DNA of 47,049 nt from Candidatus Omnitrophota bacterium (GCA_022013085.1 JAKLQX010000045.1:1-47049); one strand, 5' to 3'; shown: positions 15,322 through 24,482, counted from the stretch's first letter. A program made the numbers and translations. The notes: generated from the sequence alone by a model not told the origin.

Positions 15322-17829
15322 TTATTTCCAATCTATTTCAAATACACGAATATATTTCAACCCTTCCTGTTCTTGTATAAATGGTTTAAAATATTTAAGT
15401 CCTGCCCCGTTCAAAAAATACAGGCGTACAAAAATACTACGCGCCAATTCACGATCAAGCATAAGCGCATAATAATCCTGTCCAATTTTAAAAATCAATG
15501 TTGAAAAATCCAGGGTATCACCAGGATAAACAATCTCTCCTAAAATACCCTGCTCAAAGATAAATAAACTTTTTGGCCTTTGATAGGAATTATTAATATA
15601 TAAATATGCACTTTTCTCTTTAGGCAAATATATTAAGCCATTATCAAATAAAACAATGCCATCTTTTTCTTGAGACTTTGATAATTTACTCTTAAATGAC
15701 AGTTTGCTGGAAACCCAGCCGCTTAAATCTTCTCTACGGATTAAAGCAAGTTCTTTAGAAAATTTCTTTATCTGTTTTTTATTTACGCCTAATTTCTCGA
15801 TGCACTCTATGGATCTGCCATTATCTTTATTATCCAGCGCGCTTGCCAGATAAACCTTAATAAAATCCCAATTCCCTAAAAATGATATACTTGGCATAAT
15901 CTGCAACATTGAATACGCAACCAAAAAATAAGCCTTACTGGAAGGTTTGCCAAAAATTAGCTCTAAGGCCGCCTCTTGATCAGCTTGCGATAAATACTCT
16001 GACAAAATATTTTTTGCTTTTTCTTTATCCACAAGCAGCACCTTTTTTAATAAAATTAAAGAAGCAAAAGGATCATGGACATTTCTATCAATAATCTCAA
16101 AAGCTTTATTCCCTCCGTTATTAAGCATGCGTAAGATCGCTATTGCCTCCTCCTCATTTTCAGTTATAAATACATTAGCCATCCAATATGTCTGAGGAAT
16201 ATTCTGGGTCTGGCCATCAAGAATAACTTTACGCTGGGCGACTATTTTGATCCAATCACCATAATCCCACCATGAATTTAATATTGCGTTTTTAGGAGTA
16301 TTGTCTTTTATCTTAGTAAGCACATTATGCCAAGTATTATTCATACTCGGAAAGATCTCTTTTGCAACCCGATTAGCTTGATAGACAGAAGACAAAACAA
16401 ATGCAATTAGCAATAATCTTATTACCTGAGTGATCAAGAAATTTTTCTTGTAAAAGCGGAGAGTTTCCGTTAAAAGCCAGCCTAAAGAAATTCCCAAAGG
16501 TATAAGAAGGAACATGGTAAACCGCGCACCTTTTGAACAAGCATATAACATGCATACAGACCATACAAACAAAAGGCCAATAGTCTCCTCTTGGGGCCCT
16601 AAATATTTTTTACTTCTCAAGGTACGCAAGAATAAAACAAATATAAAACTTAAAGAAACAACAACCAGAGGCAGGCTCCCTATCAAATCAGATATTTCAT
16701 TTAAATTTGTTTTTCTCAATTCACTCACAGTAGCAAGTACATTTGGCCACACTGAAACTACAAATATGCTATTTAAAGACATGACACCTTTTATTTGCAA
16801 AAAGAGAGCTTTAAAAGGTGCCTCACCAGAAAACAAAAAAACAAATTGCAAGGTTAAAATAACAAAGGAAGCTACTAAAAACCCCCGCTGTTTCAATAAC
16901 GTAACTCCTCTGGCCTCATAGCGTGCAGGCAATAAGACAATCTTGACTAATGAATAAATTTCAAAAATTATGATGATCAAAAGGATAAACCACCAATATC
17001 CCCAAGTAAAGGAAAACAAACCCAGTAACATCGACGACAAGAATAACCATCCAAGCCTAGCCTTTGGGCTTTTTACTGTTAAGGCGTTAAGATAAAACCA
17101 AGTAACTAATAACGGGAACAAAAGATTTAATACATCTGTATCAAACCAGCCGACACAGCTACGCGATAAAAAAATAGGCGCCAATCCAACAAAGAGACAA
17201 GATATAAATGCTCCTAGATTTCCAATGCGTGATAGGCAGAATAAATACATGACAAGCAAAAAAACAGCGACGAAAAATAAAGGCATATAGAATAAAAAAA
17301 TAGAAATGGGTAAGGAACTATTTACGTAAGAAAAAGCCTTATAAAGCCAGGCGGAAAGATAAAAAAGAAAGTGGTACGAAACTACCTCGCCGCCTTTCGG
17401 AGCAAGTATCAGCCCGTCTATTTGTTTTCCGTTAACAATGGTATCCCCGGGATAACCAAAACGGTACACGTTTTCAGTATATCCAGACCAACGCCAACCA
17501 TCAGTCTCCATAAGGTATGTTTGTCCATTTTGATCTTGATATTTGCTTTTTAATTCAAAATACTGCCGATCAATATCTTTTTTAATCTTTGACCAATTGC
17601 CTCTCTCGTATTTTAGAACCGATCTCTTTAATAATTGCTTCTTAGCTAGAGGATTAAAATCAGATGAAGTTATATTTATTTCATTCTTTATTTTTTTCTG
17701 AATTTCTTTATGAACTATACCGCGCGCTTCTTTTTTAAGTTGCGGGAAATAAGTGGGGAAAAGTCGAAAATAGAAATTGATAATTAAAACTGCGCTTAAG
17801 AGGCAAATTGCAGCAATATTTCTTCTCAT
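15322..17829 (-). CDS. STT3-type oligosaccharyltransferase (AglB/PglB-like), 835 aa
   Basis: Multi-TM N-terminal half, SCVGWFDTDVLNLLFP (DxD-type loop), SVWPNVLATVSELRKTN (SVSE-like), C-terminal NSWWDYGDWI containing WWDYG. Confidence 0.9.
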   Translation of the reverse strand: MRRNIAAICLLSAVLIINFYFRLFPTYFPQLKKEARGIVHKEIQKKIKNEINITSSDFNPLAKKQLLKRSVLKYERGNWSKIKKDIDRQYFELKSKYQDQNGQTYLMETDGWRWSGYTENVYRFGYPGDTIVNGKQIDGLILAPKGGEVVSYHFLFYLSAWLYKAFSYVNSSLPISIFLFYMPLFFVAVFLLVMYLFCLSRIGNLGAFISCLFVGLAPIFLSRSCVGWFDTDVLNLLFPLLVTWFYLNALTVKSPKARLGWLFLSSMLLGLFSFTWGYWWFILLIIIIFEIYSLVKIVLLPARYEARGVTLLKQRGFLVASFVILTLQFVFLFSGEAPFKALFLQIKGVMSLNSIFVVSVWPNVLATVSELRKTNLNEISDLIGSLPLVVVSLSFIFVLFLRTLRSKKYLGPQEETIGLLFVWSVCMLYACSKGARFTMFLLIPLGISLGWLLTETLRFYKKNFLITQVIRLLLIAFVLSSVYQANRVAKEIFPSMNNTWHNVLTKIKDNTPKNAILNSWWDYGDWIKIVAQRKVILDGQTQNIPQTYWMANVFITENEEEAIAILRMLNNGGNKAFEIIDRNVHDPFASLILLKKVLLVDKEKAKNILSEYLSQADQEAALELIFGKPSSKAYFLVAYSMLQIMPSISFLGNWDFIKVYLASALDNKDNGRSIECIEKLGVNKKQIKKFSKELALIRREDLSGWVSSKLSFKSKLSKSQEKDGIVLFDNGLIYLPKEKSAYLYINNSYQRPKSLFIFEQGILGEIVYPGDTLDFSTLIFKIGQDYYALMLDRELARSIFVRLYFLNGAGLKYFKPFIQEQEGLKYIRVFEIDWK

Positions 17830-17865
17830 TTTATAGTTTTATTTTATTACAGTCCTATTTTAACA

Positions 17866-17903
17866 CTAACCGGCCCCGCAGCTGCGCCGCAAGACTCGGT
17901 TAG
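17866..17903. repeat. Inverted repeat CTAACCG...CGGTTAG between STT3 and tRNA-Glu
   Basis: Perfect 7-bp arms around an internal GCAGCTGC palindrome; downstream of tRNA-Glu on the minus strand, followed by TTAAAAT. Confidence 0.6.
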
Positions 17904-17912
17904 CGATCTTAA

Positions 17913-17987
17913 TAGCCCCAACCGGATTTGAACCGGTGTTTACAGCCTGAGAAGCTGACGTCCTAGACCGGGCTAGACGATGGGGCC
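17913..17987 (-). tRNA. tRNA-Glu (CTC anticodon)
   Basis: GGCCCCATCGTCTAGCCCGGTCTAGGACGTCAGCTTCTCAGGCTGTAAACACCGGTTCAAATCCGGTTGGGGCTA; cloverleaf, no encoded CCA. Confidence 0.88.
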
Positions 17988-18076
17988 AAAAAATATGCAA
18001 AATTATTTTACTATATATGTGTCTTTAGTCAACAATTATATTGACCCTCCTATATTTACATTATATACTAACTCCC

Positions 18077-19264
18077 ATGAATATAAGCCTGGGCTTCAGT
18101 GAAAATCAAGACCATATCCAAGCCGCTAATGAAGCGGTTAGCCAGGCGATAGTTGGATTAGGGAAAAACCGCGGGGATGTAGCAATTATCTTTACCACGA
18201 TAGAGTTTGCACATCCGCTAGTTTTAAAAATCGCAAATAATTTATTAGGCGATATCCCCATATTAGGCTGCAGCAGCTTAGGAATTATAACCAATAAAGG
18301 GATATTTAAGCACGGATTCGCCATCCTGTTAATTAACTTGAATCAACAAACATTTTTAAATGTCGCCTCGGTTAAAGATGTGAACAAAAAAACACCTATT
18401 GCCGCTGGCAGGGAATTAGGAGAAAAATTATTGTATGGTTGCAAAGATGTGCGCAGGAGCCTAAGTTTAATTTTTTCGGATGGGTTAATATCGGATGGAA
18501 CAAGCTTAATCAACGGGCTTCAGGAAAATCTAGGCAGAAGCTTTCCTTTAATCGGCGCCTCTGCCTCGGATAACCTTGCCTTTACAAAAACTTTCCAATA
18601 TTTTAATAAAGACGTGCTTACAGATTCATGTTGCGGGCTGCTTTTTGGCGGGAAAATAAATTTCGGATTCGGGATTAAACATGGATGGAAGGCTTTAGGA
18701 AAAATACGTTACGTTACCAAAGCTGAAGGCAATATTATTAAAGAAATTAACGGCGAGCCCGCGGTAAAACTTTATGAAGACTACTTTGCTAAGGACGTTT
18801 TAGAGCTAGCTAAGGAACTGCGGCGTATATCTATCTTCTATCCGATAGGTATTTATCTTCAGGGAGAAAAAGAATATCTTCTGCGCAACATTCTCTCTAT
18901 AAAAGATGACGGGTCACTAGTTACCCAGGGAGACATTCCTCAAAATAGCCAAATACGATTGATGATCGGTACTAAAGATTCCTGTCTTGCCGCGGCAGCA
19001 GCCTCATGCATTGAAGCAAAAAGGAATCTCGGGGCGCAGAAAACAAAATTCGTGATGGTTTTTGATGCAGCATCAAGATTCACTCTTTTAGGCAGGCAGT
19101 GCACAAAAGAACTTGAAATAATTAAAGCGGCCTTCGGTGAAAATACCCCTTTGATAGGAATCTATACTTACGGTGAACAGGCGCCGCTTAAATCTATAAA
19201 TTATCTTGGCCGGGCTTATTTCCATAATCAAAGTATCAATGTCCTGGCTCTAGGAGAACAATAA
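18077..19264 (+). CDS. FIST sensory domain protein (FIST_N + FIST_C)
   Basis: NRGDVAIIFTTIEFAHPLVLKIANNLLGDIPILGCSSLGIITNKG ... FVMVFDAASRFTLLGRQCTKELEIIKAAFGENTPLIGIYTYGEQAPL; start set at 18077. Confidence 0.85.
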   Translation: MNISLGFSENQDHIQAANEAVSQAIVGLGKNRGDVAIIFTTIEFAHPLVLKIANNLLGDIPILGCSSLGIITNKGIFKHGFAILLINLNQQTFLNVASVKDVNKKTPIAAGRELGEKLLYGCKDVRRSLSLIFSDGLISDGTSLINGLQENLGRSFPLIGASASDNLAFTKTFQYFNKDVLTDSCCGLLFGGKINFGFGIKHGWKALGKIRYVTKAEGNIIKEINGEPAVKLYEDYFAKDVLELAKELRRISIFYPIGIYLQGEKEYLLRNILSIKDDGSLVTQGDIPQNSQIRLMIGTKDSCLAAAAASCIEAKRNLGAQKTKFVMVFDAASRFTLLGRQCTKELEIIKAAFGENTPLIGIYTYGEQAPLKSINYLGRAYFHNQSINVLALGEQ

Positions 19265-19265
19265 A

Positions 19266-20741
19266 ATGTTAAGTTTTATTTTTATTAGCTTTTGTTTAAT
19301 TGTCACCAGCCTCGTAATATTCCTGCTTTCTAAGATACAAGCATCAAAAGAGAAAGACAAACAGATAGAAACATTAAAAGCTTCTCTTGAAGAAATGGAT
19401 GAGCAGGCCAAACTAATTATGCGCACAGATATGGAATTAAATAAAACCCAGGAAGAACTGGATAAAAAGATCTCCGGGCTTGATATCCTGCAAAAGCTAT
19501 CCCGGGATATCAGTACTACCTTAGAAGAAAAACAGATTTTTAAGAAAATAAGCACCGAATATTTAGAAGGGCTGGGGTTTGAAAAATCCCTTGCTTTTTT
19601 ATGGAATGATTTAAAGAGAGAGTTTCATCCATGTTTAAACCTTGGATATAACGATGTTGAATCCGAAAAAATAAAAATCTCTGTTAATGCCGATAAAGAT
19701 CGCTACTTGGATTTAATTCACAGCGGCAAAGCTGCCTCCTCTGTATCAATTCCCAATAATTTTTTAACAAAAGATAAGATTTATCAGCTGTTCGGAGTGC
19801 GTTCATTTATTATTTGCCCCATATTGGCTCAAGAAGGAAACCAGGGCTTTATCTTCGTAGGCACCCAAAATATTGAAGCCTGCATAACCGAAGGAGAACA
19901 AGAACTTATTACTATCCTGACTAATCAAATCGGCCAGACTTTAGATAACGCCCGGCTTTTTGAAAAAACCTGGAGATCGCAGCAAGAACTAGAAGTAAAA
20001 GTTGAGGAAAGAACCCGCCAACTTACTCAAACGTTAGAAGAAGTAGGTAAGATAAGCAAGCGCAAAAGTGACTTTATCTCCAGCGTATCCCACGAGCTAA
20101 GAACCCCTCTAACATCAATTAAGGGTTATGCGGCCATCTTACTTGCCGGTAAATTAGGATCCGTGCCGGATGAGATAAAAAACCGGCTTGAGAAGATCAA
20201 CCGTCATAGTGACGAATTAGTACATATGGTAAACGATTTGTTAGATATTTCACGAATTGAATCCGGCAAAGTAAATATGCATATGGAAAGCTTGGAGTTG
20301 AAATACATCACTGATAAGGTGGCAGATTTGCTTTCTGAGCAATTAAAAACAAAAAATATCTCCTTTAGCAGCAATCTGCCTGAAGATTGCCAGAAAATAT
20401 TGGCTGACCGCAGCCAGATTGAAAGGGTATTCATTAATTTAGTTGGCAACGCGCTAAAATTTACGCCTGAGAATGGAAAAATAAGCATAACCGCACATCG
20501 CTCAGGCAAAATGATCCAAATAGATGTTACCGACACTGGCTTTGGCATCCCCGAAGATGCCCAGGAAAAAATATTTGAAGAATTTTTTCGCGTGGAGAAT
20601 ACCATTAATCAGGAAGTAAAAGGCACTGGCTTAGGGCTTACTCTAGTCAAACACATTATCGAAGCGCATCAAGGAAGGATATGGGTAAAAAGCAAGCTTG
20701 GCGAAGGTTCAACTTTTAGTTTCACTCTTAATACTGCTTAA
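19266..20741 (+). CDS. Membrane-anchored GAF-domain sensor histidine kinase
   Basis: N-term TM, GAF-like region, SHELRTPLTSIKGY H-box, N/G boxes (NLVGNALKFTPENGKI, DTGFGIPEDAQEKIFEEFFR). Confidence 0.92.
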   Translation: MLSFIFISFCLIVTSLVIFLLSKIQASKEKDKQIETLKASLEEMDEQAKLIMRTDMELNKTQEELDKKISGLDILQKLSRDISTTLEEKQIFKKISTEYLEGLGFEKSLAFLWNDLKREFHPCLNLGYNDVESEKIKISVNADKDRYLDLIHSGKAASSVSIPNNFLTKDKIYQLFGVRSFIICPILAQEGNQGFIFVGTQNIEACITEGEQELITILTNQIGQTLDNARLFEKTWRSQQELEVKVEERTRQLTQTLEEVGKISKRKSDFISSVSHELRTPLTSIKGYAAILLAGKLGSVPDEIKNRLEKINRHSDELVHMVNDLLDISRIESGKVNMHMESLELKYITDKVADLLSEQLKTKNISFSSNLPEDCQKILADRSQIERVFINLVGNALKFTPENGKISITAHRSGKMIQIDVTDTGFGIPEDAQEKIFEEFFRVENTINQEVKGTGLGLTLVKHIIEAHQGRIWVKSKLGEGSTFSFTLNTA

Positions 20742-20749
20742 AAAAATTT

Positions 20750-21682
20750 ATGAATATAAGAATACTTATTGCTGACGACGATCCGGATATAAGAGATGTG
20801 CTTAAAATTACTCTCGCGGAAGAAAATTACGAAACTATTGAGGCAAAAAACGGTGAAGAAGCTTTAGAAATAATCCGCTCAAGGCCCCTGGACCTAGTCC
20901 TTTTGGATTATAAAATGCCGAAAATGGACGGATTACAAGTGTGCGATTTAATTAAAAAAGATTTGCTGTTAGCTCATTTGCCGATAATCATGGTTACGGG
21001 TAAAGGCGAGATCAGCGATAAAATCGACGGGATTGATTCCGGAGCAGATGATTATATTGTTAAGCCTTTCGAGCCTAAAGAACTCTTGGCCAGGATACGC
21101 ATGGTATTAAGGCGAACTAAAAGAGATCTTGAAGCAAACCCGCTTACCCGCCTGCCTGGTAATATAGCAATACTTAATGAACTTTCAAATTGCATCGAAA
21201 GCAAGAAACTTTATGCAGTTTGTTATGTTGACCTGGACAAATTTAAAGCCTACAATGATAAATACGGTTTTGAACACGGAGATGACGTGATCCGCGAAAC
21301 CGCACGCATATTGCTTGCAGCAACTAAAGAATACGGTAACGAACAGGATTTTGTGGGGCATATCGGAGGCGATGATTTTGTAGTTATAACTACCCCGAAT
21401 TCAGCAGATAAAATTTGCGAAAAGATTACCCATGATTTTGATAAGATTTCGCCGTCATTCTACAACAAGGAAGACAGGGAAAGCGGTTTTATTGTTGGAT
21501 ATGACCGACAAAAACAAATCCATAAAATCCGCCTACTTTCTGTATCTATCGGCGTAGTAACTAATGAAACGCGTAATATTACGCATGTAGCTCAAATCGG
21601 TGAAATTGGAGCAGAGCTAAAAAAACTGGCTAAGAACGTAGAAAAAAGTAATTACGTTAAAGATAAGCGGCAGAATAAATAG
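20750..21682 (+). CDS. Response regulator REC-GGDEF family protein with GGDDF signature
   Basis: REC domain (ADDDPDIRDVL, LVLLDYKMPKMDG, VTGKG) plus LTRLPGN...CYVDLDKFKAYNDKYGFEHGDDVIRETAR...HIGGDDFVVI. Confidence 0.92.
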   Translation: MNIRILIADDDPDIRDVLKITLAEENYETIEAKNGEEALEIIRSRPLDLVLLDYKMPKMDGLQVCDLIKKDLLLAHLPIIMVTGKGEISDKIDGIDSGADDYIVKPFEPKELLARIRMVLRRTKRDLEANPLTRLPGNIAILNELSNCIESKKLYAVCYVDLDKFKAYNDKYGFEHGDDVIRETARILLAATKEYGNEQDFVGHIGGDDFVVITTPNSADKICEKITHDFDKISPSFYNKEDRESGFIVGYDRQKQIHKIRLLSVSIGVVTNETRNITHVAQIGEIGAELKKLAKNVEKSNYVKDKRQNK

Positions 21683-21766
21683 GGACAGTGGCTAATTTTC
21701 TTAATTCGTAGGGGAGGTTTAAACCTCCCCTACGATGTTGATAATTAGCCACTGTCCCTATTTATT
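21674..21766. repeat. Nested palindrome: 24-bp outer arms enclosing a 26-bp GTTTAAAC-core palindrome
   Basis: Outer AATAAATAGGGACAGTGGCTAATT (21674-21697) and exact reverse complement (21743-21766); inner GTAGGGGAGGTTTAAACCTCCCCTAC at 21708-21733. Confidence 0.95.
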
Positions 21767-21849
21767 GGTGCGCGGGGAGGGAGTTGAACCCTCACGCCTT
21801 ACAGCACTACCCCCTCAAAGTAGCGTGTCTGCCATTCCACCACCCGCGC
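21766..21849 (-). tRNA. tRNA-Leu (GAG anticodon), CCA encoded
   Basis: GCGCGGGTGGTGGAATGGCAGACACGCTACTTTGAGGGGGTAGTGCTGTAAGGCGTGAGGGTTCAACTCCCTCCCCGCGCACCA. Confidence 0.9.
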
Positions 21850-21949
21850 GCAATCTAATTTACCAATTAAAAATTATACAACAACAGGATAAAATATCAA
21901 AGAAGTTATTTATTTCTTGGGCCAACGGATTGAGGTGGTGAAGGAACAA

Positions 21950-22444
21950 CTACCTCTTAAATTGCTCTTTGATATGGGGCCTTGTAAAATAATAAATCGC
22001 TAGGGCGGAGATAGCGATATCTATCGCATAAATAAACCACAAAGAAGCCCAGGTAATCATGTTTGTGTATGCTGGGGAAGTCAACTGGCAGGAGCCGGAT
22101 ACAGGATACATATTTTTAACGACAATCTGCGAATGATTAATCAAAGCATCAAAAGGATGCCTCCAATAAATTATAGAGATAGTAAACCAGGAGAAAATTA
22201 GGGCGAACTTACGGAATATTTCCTGCCGGCGGAAGATTCCTATGCCTAAAGCCAACTCAAATATCCTGTTTAGTATTGAAAAAAGGTAACGCAAGAATAT
22301 TGTTTTTTCAGTGGCGGGCTGAAAAATCGTGCTATACCAAGAGTAGTAATTTGGCGTCAGTAACTTAAAATAAAGCTGAAAAAGCGAATCTACAATAAAA
22401 TACAAACCAAAAAGCGTTACACCGAGAGCGAATTTCTTTTTCAT
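21950..22444 (-). CDS. Multi-spanning membrane protein of unknown function
   Basis: At least four hydrophobic segments in 164 aa. Confidence 0.7.
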   Translation of the reverse strand: MKKKFALGVTLFGLYFIVDSLFQLYFKLLTPNYYSWYSTIFQPATEKTIFLRYLFSILNRIFELALGIGIFRRQEIFRKFALIFSWFTISIIYWRHPFDALINHSQIVVKNMYPVSGSCQLTSPAYTNMITWASLWFIYAIDIAISALAIYYFTRPHIKEQFKR

Positions 22445-22472
22445 TTTTGCCCCTTTAACCTAAAGACACTTT

Positions 22473-23726
22473 TTAAAAACCATACAATAACCAACGGCTT
22501 AAGTAATACCCTCCCTGCCAACTTACAAAAAAAAGAAGCCAAAAAAATAGAATTGATGGTGAAAAGAAAACAGTTAAATATCTGATGAACCAAAACCAAA
22601 GATAAACGCTAAAAACAGAGATCTGCTTTGGCTTAAATACACAGGTTAATATATCATATTTACGCCAATCAAGCGAATTAATCCTGTTTTCTTTTTTTAG
22701 GCGGAGGAATAAATCTGTCCCCGGAAAAGGCGTTAAAATCAACAGGTAAATATGCCAGATCCCGGAGCGCACCAAAAACCATAATAATTTTAAATAATCA
22801 AAATTGCTGTAATGGTCTAGGCCAATGATAAAAGAACCAAAAATCTTTATTTTATGAGCTTTAATATTATTAATGGCAATTTTATAATCCTCAGCCGTTT
22901 GAATCTGCTTTAAAGATGTCTTGGGGTAATCTTTTGAATATATACTTTCAAAACCAATTAATAGCCTCTTGCATCCGCTCTCTTTAGCCAACCATAAAAT
23001 TTCTTCGTCAAAGCCAATATCAATTGAACAATTGCCTATCCAGGAAACTTTCAAAGGAATCATCTCTTTAAAAAGCTTTTTTGCGTAATCTGGGCTTGAA
23101 TAAATATTATCGCAACGAAATATTACCATTGGCCTACGGATAAAAAAGGCACGCTTAGCCTTTTTAATCCTCTTAATGATTTCGATTACTTGTTCTGTCT
23201 TGGTAAAACGCAACCACGTAGATATACGCGCGCAGAAATCACAATGATATTTGCACCCGCGGGCGATATGGACGCCTGCCAGACTAAGCAGGCGCGGGTC
23301 TAGATGTAAAAAATAGTCATAAACAGGAGTAAAAAAATCTTCCAGCGATTCGCCTTTGTATACCTTTTGCAGGTGATTGTTTTCGAAATCTTTGATCACC
23401 TGAGCCCAAACTGACTCTGCCTCCCCAATAACAATGCTATCTGCATGCTCAGCCGCCTCAAGCGGCAAAGCAGTTACATGAGGGCCTCCTAAAACCACTT
23501 TAGAGCCGGCGAGCCTGAATTTATCTGCCAGGCGATAAGCTTCAAAAGCAGTAGAGGTTAAACAGCTGATACCAATGAGTTTTCCGCCGGAAAAGTCGCT
23601 GCCAAACCAAAACTGTTTTAAATTAATTATTTTAATCTTATAATCTACGGGAGTTAAAGCGGCAAGCGTTAGTAAAGAATATGAAACAGGGTTCCCTGTG
23701 CCAATCCTCTGGATAATATTAACCAA
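22473..23726 (-). CDS. B12-binding-domain radical SAM protein
   Basis: Cobalamin-binding-like GGKLIGISCLTSTAFEAYRLADKFRLAGSKVVLGGPHVTALP and ARGCKYHCDFCARIS (CxxxCxxC). True start probably upstream. Confidence 0.9.
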   Translation of the reverse strand: MVNIIQRIGTGNPVSYSLLTLAALTPVDYKIKIINLKQFWFGSDFSGGKLIGISCLTSTAFEAYRLADKFRLAGSKVVLGGPHVTALPLEAAEHADSIVIGEAESVWAQVIKDFENNHLQKVYKGESLEDFFTPVYDYFLHLDPRLLSLAGVHIARGCKYHCDFCARISTWLRFTKTEQVIEIIKRIKKAKRAFFIRRPMVIFRCDNIYSSPDYAKKLFKEMIPLKVSWIGNCSIDIGFDEEILWLAKESGCKRLLIGFESIYSKDYPKTSLKQIQTAEDYKIAINNIKAHKIKIFGSFIIGLDHYSNFDYLKLLWFLVRSGIWHIYLLILTPFPGTDLFLRLKKENRINSLDWRKYDILTCVFKPKQISVFSVYLWFWFIRYLTVFFSPSILFFWLLFFVSWQGGYYLSRWLLYGF

Positions 23727-23829
23727 GAAACGGGAAAGGCGCGGATTAACAATAGGATTAATAAGAATCAGTTCTTTATTGATTTTTCACCCTTGAATCT
23801 TTAATGCAGGATTACCAAGCCTTAATTAG

Positions 23830-23901
23830 TTGCCCCGCATGGAATCGAACCATGATAGCCAGATCCAGAATCTGAAGTCCTACCGATTAGACGACAGGGC
23901 A
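23830..23901 (-). tRNA. tRNA-Gln (CTG anticodon)
   Basis: TGCCCTGTCGTCTAATCGGTAGGACTTCAGATTCTGGATCTGGCTATCATGGTTCGATTCCATGCGGGGCAA. Confidence 0.9.
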
Positions 23902-24035
23902 GATGATTTACGAATTGGTTAATTATACCCGATTTTAGAAAACCTGTAAAGCAGCATCTAGATAAAAAGCCGGGATAAACCCGGCTTAATATGAATTACT
24001 TAAAAACAATTAACTATTAGTTTATTCCTAAGGCA

Positions 24036-24221
24036 TTACCAGAGCTTATCTTTTATCCACGCGTCGGCCTTTTGGATTGAATTATAATCTTCTTTAGCCC
24101 CTTCTTTTACGCCTTCGGCAAACCCGCCACCAGCACATGTTATCCCTTTAACTAAAGTACAACCGCTAGCCAAAAAAACAAAGACGAAAAAAACAACCCA
24201 CAAAAATGACTTTTTAACCAT
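24036..24221 (-). CDS. Small lipoprotein, 61 aa
   Basis: MVKKSFLWVVFFVFVFLASGCTLVKGITCAGGGFAEGVKEGAKEDYNSIQKADAWIKDKLW; lipobox LASGC; start set at 24221. Confidence 0.7.
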   Translation of the reverse strand: MVKKSFLWVVFFVFVFLASGCTLVKGITCAGGGFAEGVKEGAKEDYNSIQKADAWIKDKLW

Positions 24222-24353
24222 TATTTCCCTCCCTCTACCTACGACTTGAGCATTTAGAGCAATCTCACCACTAATAATATCAGATTCCACAAATTTATCA
24301 AGTCTTTCTACAAAATAGGGGATTTTGATTTTTAGTAGGGATAAAAATAAAAG

Positions 24354-24418
24354 CGAGGGGAAATTTTTTGGCTTTAATTCCTGGGCATTGCCTGCCCGCT
24401 GGTAGTTTACCCCTCGCC
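24354..24418 (-). terminator. Multi-branched hairpin after gltX, likely terminator
   Basis: Outer GCGAGGGG/CCCCTCGC arms, inner GGGCA-TTGCC-TGCCC and GGTA-GTT-TACC hairpins; minus-strand exit CGCTTTTATTTTT. Confidence 0.6.
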
Positions 24419-24482
24419 TTATTCTATATGTATCAATTAACTATAACACATAAACAAGGCGGTTTTCAAGTGGCAAACGGAT

